Positions 61,401 through 64,000 of a stretch of DNA of 64,000 nucleotides are shown in pieces. Source of the DNA: Auanema rhodensis (Eukaryota; Nematoda; Chromadorea; Rhabditida; Rhabditidae); assembly GCA_964057225.1 (NCBI GenBank), contig OZ059896.1, forward strand, positions 6,014,001 through 6,078,000. Direction: 5' to 3'. The notes under the pieces are model-generated. The model ran no database searches. It was not told the origin of the DNA and saw nothing but the letters and a program-made list of their open reading frames with translations. Made by a program: the position numbers and the translations under genes. The number at the start of each line of letters is the position of its first letter. Positions within the stretch are counted from its first letter, which is position 1.

Positions 61401-64000
61401 TATTAGTCTAAAAACAAATTTTAATTCATATTGGTGCATGGTAACCATGACTTTGAAATTTACGTGAACTTTAATTTATGCTAATTAAATGTACATGTGA
61501 TGTGCACCTGGTATGTAACTCGCTTCACGTGAAAGATAAAAAGATGCGGTTTTCAAAATTAGATTCCCCATGTCCATATTAGTCTAAAAACAAATTTTTA
61601 TTCATATTGGTGCATGGTAACCATGACTTTGAAATTTACGTGAACTTTAATTTATGCTAATTAAATGTACACGTGATGTGCACTTGGTATGTCACTCGCT
61701 TCACGTGAAAGATGAAGAGATGCTGTTTTTAAAATTAGATTCCCCATGTCCATATTAGTCTAAAAACAAATTTTTATTGATATTGGTGCATGGTAACCAT
61801 GACTTTGAAATTTACGTGAACTTTAATTTATGCTAATTAAATATACACGTGATGTGCACTTGGTATGTAACTCGCTTCACGTGGAAAATAAAGAGATGCG
61901 GTTTTCAAAATTAGATTCCCCATTTCCATATTAGTCTAAAAACAAATTTTTATTGATATTGGTGCATGGTAACCATGACTTTGAAATTTACGTGAACTTT
62001 AATTTATGCTAATTAAATGTACACGTGATGTGCACTTGGTATGTCACTCGCTTCACGTGAAAGATGAAGAGATGCGGTTTTCAAAATTAGATTCCCCATG
62101 TCCATATTAGTCTAAAAACAAATTTTTATTGATATTGGTGCATGGTAACCATGACTTTGAAATTTACGTGTACTTTAATTTATGCTAATTAAATGTACAC
62201 GTGATGTGCACTTGGTATGTAACTCGCTTCACGTGAAAGATAAAGAGATGCGGTTTTCAAAATTAGATTCCCCATGTCCATATTAGTCTAAAAACAAATT
62301 TTTATTGATATTGGTTCATGGTAACCATGACTTTGAAATTTACGTGTACTTTAATTTATGCTAATTAAATGTACACGTGATGTGCACTTGGTATGTAACT
62401 CGCTTCACGTGAAAGATAAAGAGATGCGGTTTTCAAAATTAGATTCCCCATGTCCATATTAGTCTAAAAACAAATTTTTATTGATATTGGTTCATGGTAA
62501 CCATGACTTTGAAATTTACGTGAACTTTAATTTATGCTAATTAAATGTACACTTGATGTGCACTTGATATGTAACTCGCTTCACGTGAAAGATAAAAAGA
62601 TGCGGTTTTCAAAATTAGATTCCCCATGTCCATATTAGTCTAAAAACAAATTTTAATTCATATTGGTGCATGGTAACCATGACTTTGAAATTTACGTGAA
62701 CTTTAATTTATGCTAATTAAATGTACACGTGATGTGCACTTGGTATGTCACTCGCTTCACGTGAAAGATGAAGAGATGCTGTTTTTAAAATTAGATTCCC
62801 CATGTCCATATTAGTCTAAAAACAAATTTTTATTGATATTGGTGCATGGTAACCATGACTTTGAAATTTACGTGAACTTTAATTTATGCTAATTAAATGT
62901 ACACGTGATGTGCACCTGGTATGTAACTCGCTTCACGTGAAAGATAAAAAGATGCGGTTTTCAAAATTAGATTCCCCATGTCCATATTAGTCTAAAAACA
63001 AATTTTTATTCATATTGGTGCATGGTAACCATGACTTTGAAATTTACGTGAACTTTAATTTATGCTAATTAAATGTACATGTGATGTGCACCTGGTTTGT
63101 AACTCGCTTCACGTGAAAGATGAAGAGATGCTGTTTTTAAAATTAGATTCCCCATGTCCATATTAGTCTAAAAACAAATTTTTATTGATATTGGTGCATG
63201 GTAACCATGACTTTGAAATTTACGTGAACTTTAATTTATGCTAATTAAATGTACACGTGATGTGCACTTGGTATGTCACTCGCTTCACGTGAAAGATGAA
63301 GAGATGCTGTTTTCAAAATTAGATTCCCCATGTCCATATTAGTCTAAAAACAAATTTTAATTCATATTGGTGCATGGTAACCATGACTTTGAAATTTACG
63401 TGAACTTTAATTTATGCTAATTAAATGTACATGTGATGTGCACCTGGTATGTAACTCGCTTCACGTGAAAGATAAAAAGATGCGGTTTTCAAAATTAGAT
63501 TCCCCATGTCCATATTAGTCTAAAAACAAATTTTTATTGATATTGGTGCATGGTAACCATGACTTTGAAATTTACGTGAACTTTAATTTATGCTAATTAA
63601 ATGTACACGTGATGTGCACTTGGTATGTCACTGGCTTCACGTGAAAGATGAAGAGATGCTGTTTTCAAAATTAGATTCCCCATGTCCATATTAGTCTAAA
63701 AACAAATTTTAATTCATATTGGTGCATGGTAACCATGACTTTGAAATTTACGTGAACTTTAATTTATGCTAATTAAATGTACATGTGATGTGCACCTGGT
63801 ATGTAACTCGCTTCACGTGAAAGATAAAAAGATGCGGTTTTCAAAATTAGATTCCCCATGTCCATATTAGTCTAAAAACAAATTTTTATTCATATTGGTG
63901 CATGGTAACCATGACTTTGAAATTTACGTGAACTTTAATTTATGCTAATTAAATGTACACGTGATGTGCACTTGGTATGTCACTCGCTTCACGTGAAAGA
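55500..64000 (+). repeat. Nested higher-order repeats of 7, 11, 20 and 27 monomers
   Basis: CACCTGGTTTGTAACTCG marks one monomer type, with GGTTT at 56,406, 57,638, 58,870, 61,158 and 63,094. The spacings are 1,232, 1,232, 2,288 and 1,936 bp (7, 7, 13 and 11 monomers). The stretch with ATAAGG and ATATTAGTGC at 55,740-55,801 reappears at 60,492-60,553, an offset of 4,752 bp (27 monomers). TGTCACTCG, AAGATGAAGAG and GATGCTGTTTT are strongly enriched compared with the rest of the window. Confidence 0.82.

Larger units (their letters stand above)
36551..64000 (+). repeat. 176-bp satellite array, right arm (about 156 monomers)
   Basis: The same monomer in the same orientation resumes at phase 21 (TAATTTATGC) directly after the LINE tail and continues past the end of the window. 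The first full TTTG phase point is 36,707, exactly 156 bp on. Subtypes seen left of the LINE recur here: GTGCCCTTGG with GCTTTACG, ATATTAGTGCATGG, and CTGTTTTTAAAA. Further right, other subtypes dominate: TGTCACTCG linked to AAGATGAAGAG, and CACCTGGTTTG. No gene or other element was seen in this arm; all of it is satellite. Confidence 0.98.

Noticed and set aside
1-64000. CENP-B box or telomere-like motif in the satellite
   Set aside because: No NTTCGNNNNANNCGGGN match and no telomeric hexamer run was seen in the common monomer. A centromere role remains only an inference.

Overview
The window is eukaryotic repeat DNA with no host gene in it. About 92 percent is one uninterrupted head-to-tail satellite with a 176-bp monomer (about 32 percent GC in the common version, roughly 330 copies). 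It runs off both ends of the window, so this is the interior of a larger heterochromatic or centromere-like array. The host is probably an animal, to judge by the type of retrotransposon and the AT-rich satellite. An invertebrate is my guess, but nothing here fixes the phylum.

Layout. 1-31,408 is the left satellite arm. 31,406-36,553 is one nearly complete, sense-oriented non-LTR retrotransposon (LINE) of the APE-endonuclease, CR1/Jockey-like kind. 36,551-64,000 is the right satellite arm, in the same orientation. The satellite has nested higher-order structure. Private variants show tandem duplications of about 4, 5, 6, 7, 8, 9-11, 16 and 26-27 monomers. The largest are 1,550-10,530 and 18,960-24,410. 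A junction at 12,522, inside an 82-bp monomer remnant, separates two domains with different monomer subtypes. Four shortened monomers (82, 147, 155 and 155 bp) act as landmarks, and the two 155-bp ones are copies of one event.

The LINE begins with about 24 copies of an 18-bp minisatellite, followed by a polypyrimidine leader. Its 734-nt leader (31,409-32,142) contains no ATG. ORF1 (32,143-33,222, 359 aa) has a coiled-coil-like N-terminus, a probable RRM-like core and a basic tail with an AT-hook-like RGRP motif. ORF2 holds the endonuclease (33,155-34,168) and the reverse transcriptase (to 36,035), split by a +1 frame change at a run of eight A. The 3' end is a T-rich UTR and an AATA-repeat tail carrying AATAAA. 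ORF1p would bind the RNA; the endonuclease would nick the target; the reverse transcriptase would copy the RNA from the nick.

The insertion has no target-site duplication. It removed about 32 bp of a monomer, with 3-nt microhomology at each junction. The same satellite subtypes lie on both sides, so it entered an existing array. The most unusual coding feature is that ORF2 has no in-frame ATG anywhere before the reverse transcriptase active site. I found no CRISPR array, RNA gene, prokaryotic gene or evident new multi-gene system.
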